A stretch of 64,000 nucleotides of DNA, taken from contig OX457028.1 of NCBI GenBank assembly GCA_949752745.1, forward strand, positions 9,670,778 to 9,734,777, in the 5' to 3' direction. Of the stretch, positions 60,581 through 64,000 are shown in pieces; within the stretch, counting starts at the first letter, position 1, and each line of letters begins with the position of its first letter. The notes under the pieces were generated by a model. The model saw only the letters and a list, made by a program, of their open reading frames with translations. It was not told where the DNA came from and ran no database searches. The translations under genes were made by a program, and so were the position numbers. This DNA is from Protula sp. h YS-2021. Its lineage: Eukaryota; Annelida; Polychaeta; Sabellida; Serpulidae.

Positions 60581-63254
60581 CTGACCGTGAAAACAGTCGC
60601 AACACATTAAAGCAATGCATTTAAAACTGTAGTTAAGAAGTAAATTTGCAAATCGTTTTTCAGGTTCAACATGCATCATTTCGATATTTTTGCCCTATCA
60701 CCAAAGCAAAAAGTAAATTTTCCCTTCATTACCATCTTTGACACTTAAAAGTAACTCAGTGAATACTGTAGGAGAAGAGGCATTTGGAGAAAAGTTTAAA
60801 AATTCCACCATTTCAACAATTTTAGCGAATTGCCATAAAACACAAGAAGACTAAATCAAGTTTCACCGAAATTCTTTTCAAAACTGTTTAAAATGCTTAA
60901 ACAGTTTTGAAGAGTTTAAAATGTCGCCAATACCATCGCTAAAACGACTTAGACAGGACCAATCGAGGAATCATTCTGACCCAATTTCCACGCAATCCTG
61001 TCAAAACTCTAGAGAAAAAAGGTTAAAAATGGAGTCGTTTTGACTATTTTAGCTGCTGTTGAGGAAAAGGTTTTCGATGAACATTCACATAAATTTGTGA
61101 TAAGCCATCCGATCAAAATTGCAGGACAAACATGTTGAAAAAATCAAACTTACTAACATACATATATACGGACTGCAGATGTCCCGATTGAGTTGGCTAG
61201 ACTTGTCTAACAAAGGGATATTAGATGCGAATCCATGAGTCCTCTCCTCTTTTCTCACTGTGTATTTGCTTAACTTCAAGTCGATCGCGCCTAATTAACA
61301 AACTAATCCTGTGAGGTTCATTCTACAGTGTGGTTTAAAGCCCAGTCCAAGTATTCCTGACTGGCTTAAACCCGCGACTTTTCGTGATTCGCTTAGGATA
61401 AGCGTATGCACTTTGCATCGTCACGCCCTTCAGAACATTAAGCTAACCAAATCCGTTCGTACGTAGCTTTGCTCCGGATTCATTAAGCCAAGCAGGTTAA
61501 TTAAATTAATTAATCCTGACTGTGTGCTTTTTATACTGTGGGTTTGCTCACCCTAAAGTCACCCAAAGCACACCCGCAGTATGAAAAGAGTATAAATAAC
61601 AAATAAAGGGTTAGGGGCTTTTGAGATGCAATGCGACACCTTCCTTGCTTGCATGTCACTAACCCGGTATAGAATAGCAAAAGCTCGAGTCATTAATTGC
61701 ACCACTTGAGGCAGCTCTGCGAACTGAAATCACATGTTATTGTGTGTGCTTTTCACATTGTCCTTACAGAAGGCCAAAGCCAGGCGGATAGACAGACTGT
61801 CTTAATACCTGAATTACCCTTGTTAGAAAATCTTGGATATGCTCGTGGCCTGCTTTAAACAATGTCAACCAGCAAAATACAGTAAAAACACCACAGGAGT
61901 TGGTGGACTGATCCGGAAAATCCTCCCACAGCCTGTGGCACTGGTTGCACGGGTCTGAAACACACGAGCGAATGCACTGATCGAAAAAAACTCTCCCCAA
62001 GCCTGTAGTACTGGTAGCACGGGTCTGCAAGGCGGGTACGAACAGTGCACAAGGCTAAGGGGGGTTTCGAATTAGTCCAAACACAAGTGTGGTTTTATTT
62101 TTATTTCATGATTTTGGTACAAACATGCTCTCTTTTAAAAAAATATTATTAGAAAGTCCTCTGCTATGCTTCTGTCGCATGGTTACATTGTTATAAAGAT
62201 ATAAAGTACTATCTTTCACAAGCACGTGGTGTGACGTTTTCGATACTGGCGAGTATCACTGTGCCTACTTACCGGGCAAATTACCGAGTCAAATTAATGT
62301 TGTTTATCTTATACGCGCACGAAATAAATAAATGCACTAATATCTTGATTAAAATGACTAAACAAATTTAAAACACGATTAACTTTTGAAATGTAGTATT
62401 TTTGTGTCAAATTTTGTACAAAATAGAAAGATTAGTGGGACTTAAAGGTACTACATGGAAACCTTAGAAGTGACTTTGAAATAAAAACAGCATTTTAAAA
62501 TTTCTATTTTTGTTAACTATAGCCTTGTTTCCTTTGCACAGGTAATTTGCTTCTGTGCACAAAATGTAATTTCAATAAAAAAGGATCATTCCTTACAAAG
62601 AAGACTGTGCGAAGTGACTCCTTATCAGTCAGGACTCACACCCCAAGAAACAAACTGTATTAATAGCCTTTGTTCACATATGGGTCAAGTAACAATTAGT
62701 AACATCACGTTATTTATGAACAAAAATATACATATGTTACAGTGACCATGTCAAATCAGTGACCTTACAAAGTCACTAAACATTTTAGGGAATTTATAAA
62801 GTCACCGATTTTAAGCCTCCAAAACATGGCAAAGTCACAGAAATAAAGTATGAAGAGGAAAGAGCTAAGTTTCTTTGATTTTTTATTGTGAAAAATAGCT
62901 GATTGATTTTCACTGCTATTGTTTTAATGGAGAAATACAACTATTGCTTTACGTAATTGATTTAAAAGCTTTTGCCGCAATGGGGACACTCGGGGCTGTG
63001 GTGGTGTTGATGTGGCCTTTGTCAAACTGGAATATTTATTTCTTCGTCGATGTCTGTAATCAAAACCATGTCCAGTAGGGTTGCTCCGGACTGTGGCGTT
63101 ATTGCTATTGCTCTGTAATCAATTCAGGGCCAATAGGATATTATGTGTTGCAACGATAGTAATTTTACAATTGAAAATTGCAATTGTAAGCACTGTATTT
63201 TATGTTTGGCTTTAATAATTTCACTTTTAAGTACCCCATAGTAAATTTGAGGAA
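60581..63254. other. intergenic with small repeats
   Basis: No gene. It includes an imperfect hairpin at 61527-61588 and a two-copy tandem repeat of about 75 bp at 61900-62035 (blocks AGCCTGTGGCACTGGTTGCA / AGCCTGTAGTACTGGTAGCA and CACGGGTCTG). Confidence 0.55.
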
Positions 63255-63615
63255 TCAGGAAGCTGTTGAAGTACTTCTAGAATCTGGTTGCTTTTTGCTC
63301 GATCGCACGTCACGTGAAGCCGTTGAAGTACTTCTGGAATCTGGTTGCTTTTTGCTCGATCGCACGTCACGTGAAGCCGTTGAAGTACTTCTGGAATCTG
63401 GTTGCTTTTTGCTCGATCGCACGTCGCATGAAGCCGTTGAAGTACTTCTGGAATCTGGTTGCTTTTTGCTCGATCGCACGTCGCATGAAGCCGTTGAAGT
63501 ACTTCTGGAATCTGGTTGCTTTTTGCTCGATCGCACTTCACATGAAGCCGTTGAAGTACTTCTGGAATATGGTTGCTTTTTGCTCGATCGCACGTCACAT
63601 GAAGCTGTTGAATAC
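63255..63615. repeat. 57-bp minisatellite with a length divisible by three
   Basis: About 6.3 copies of a 57-bp unit; in the + frame each encodes 19 residues beginning EAVEVLLESGCFLLDRTS. Because 57 = 3 x 19, several frames on both strands stay open. A plus frame spans 63202-63678 (158 codons from an ATG). No known domain is evident and the variants do not favour one frame, so I call it a repeat, not a gene. Confidence 0.88.
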
Positions 63616-64000
63616 TTCAGTCTCCTGTTGTTTTCAGTGTCTGTAATCGAAGTGAATAGAAATTCAAATATAATCTAGTAGCAAATTTTGGCTGGATTGT
63701 ATACCCTATCCAGATAATCCCATCACCATCTCCCCTGAACACATTCATTCACGAAAAAACTAATACCATCACAGCAGAGATACTTCAGCGAACAACAATT
63801 AATATAGGAATAGCCAGATTTGTAACGACAATTGCTTAAACAGCTTAATATACTCGAAGTCCAGATGTTTTAAATAAGCCTACATTGAACAGGTGAAATT
63901 CAAACACATATTTAGCAAAAGCAATACGGACAATTGCAATTCTACATGGTCAGATCATAGCCCAGAGTGATTTAGTGAGTTTGAATTGATGACATTAAAA
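63616..64000. other. right edge, no gene seen
   Basis: AT-rich sequence to the window end; nothing recognisable. Confidence 0.55.

Overview
The window is eukaryotic and almost certainly from a marine lophotrochozoan animal, most likely a mollusc. The reasons are genes with GT-AG introns, a single-exon B-box/NHL TRIM-type gene, a TIR-domain membrane receptor, a secreted lipocalin, DIRS retrotransposons, Tc1 and SINE remnants, and a great many tandem repeats and poly-C/poly-G tracts. The species cannot be named from the sequence.

Three host genes are well supported. (1) A TRIM-like protein with two B-boxes, a coiled coil and an NHL-type propeller but no RING lies on the minus strand at 5159-7105. 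(2) A two-exon receptor lies on the minus strand (29827-29749 and 27032-25492). Its order is signal peptide, cysteine-rich region, Frizzled-like domain, one Sushi domain, transmembrane helix and TIR domain; the splice phases agree exactly. (3) A complete five-exon lipocalin lies on the plus strand (32340-35812) with a TATA box and a polyadenylation signal. The first two families often act in innate immunity. No interaction between the three genes can be read from the sequence.

Mobile DNA dominates the rest. The most unusual item is a 5.4-kb element at 9981-15405. It has inverted termini beginning AG, a 6-bp target duplication (one mismatch), and an insertion point inside a 22-bp minisatellite, so its boundaries are sharp. 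It carries decayed genes converging from both ends: a cysteine-rich or acidic protein, a 55-aa ORF, a PC4/Sub1-type DNA-binding protein, a zinc-finger protein, and a small gene with a TATA box and a histone-type 3' stem-loop. I see no polymerase, integrase or capsid gene. It looks like a non-autonomous or gutted relative of Maverick/Polinton or virus-like elements, possibly undescribed.

Two DIRS-type tyrosine-recombinase retrotransposons follow. The first (16692-24720, minus) is young: its 153-bp inverted repeats are identical, and only one homopolymer frameshift interrupts the recombinase. The second (40413-46553, plus) is an old, deleted relative. Both keep the internal complementary region that joins the two termini. 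A Tc1 fossil, a 624-bp MITE-like element inside the TIR-receptor intron, a 1.4-kb fold-back element and three tRNA-derived SINE remnants are also present.

From about 46.6 kb to the right edge I find no convincing gene. This AT-rich stretch holds microsatellites, diverged tandem repeats, the fold-back element and a 57-bp coding-length minisatellite near the end.
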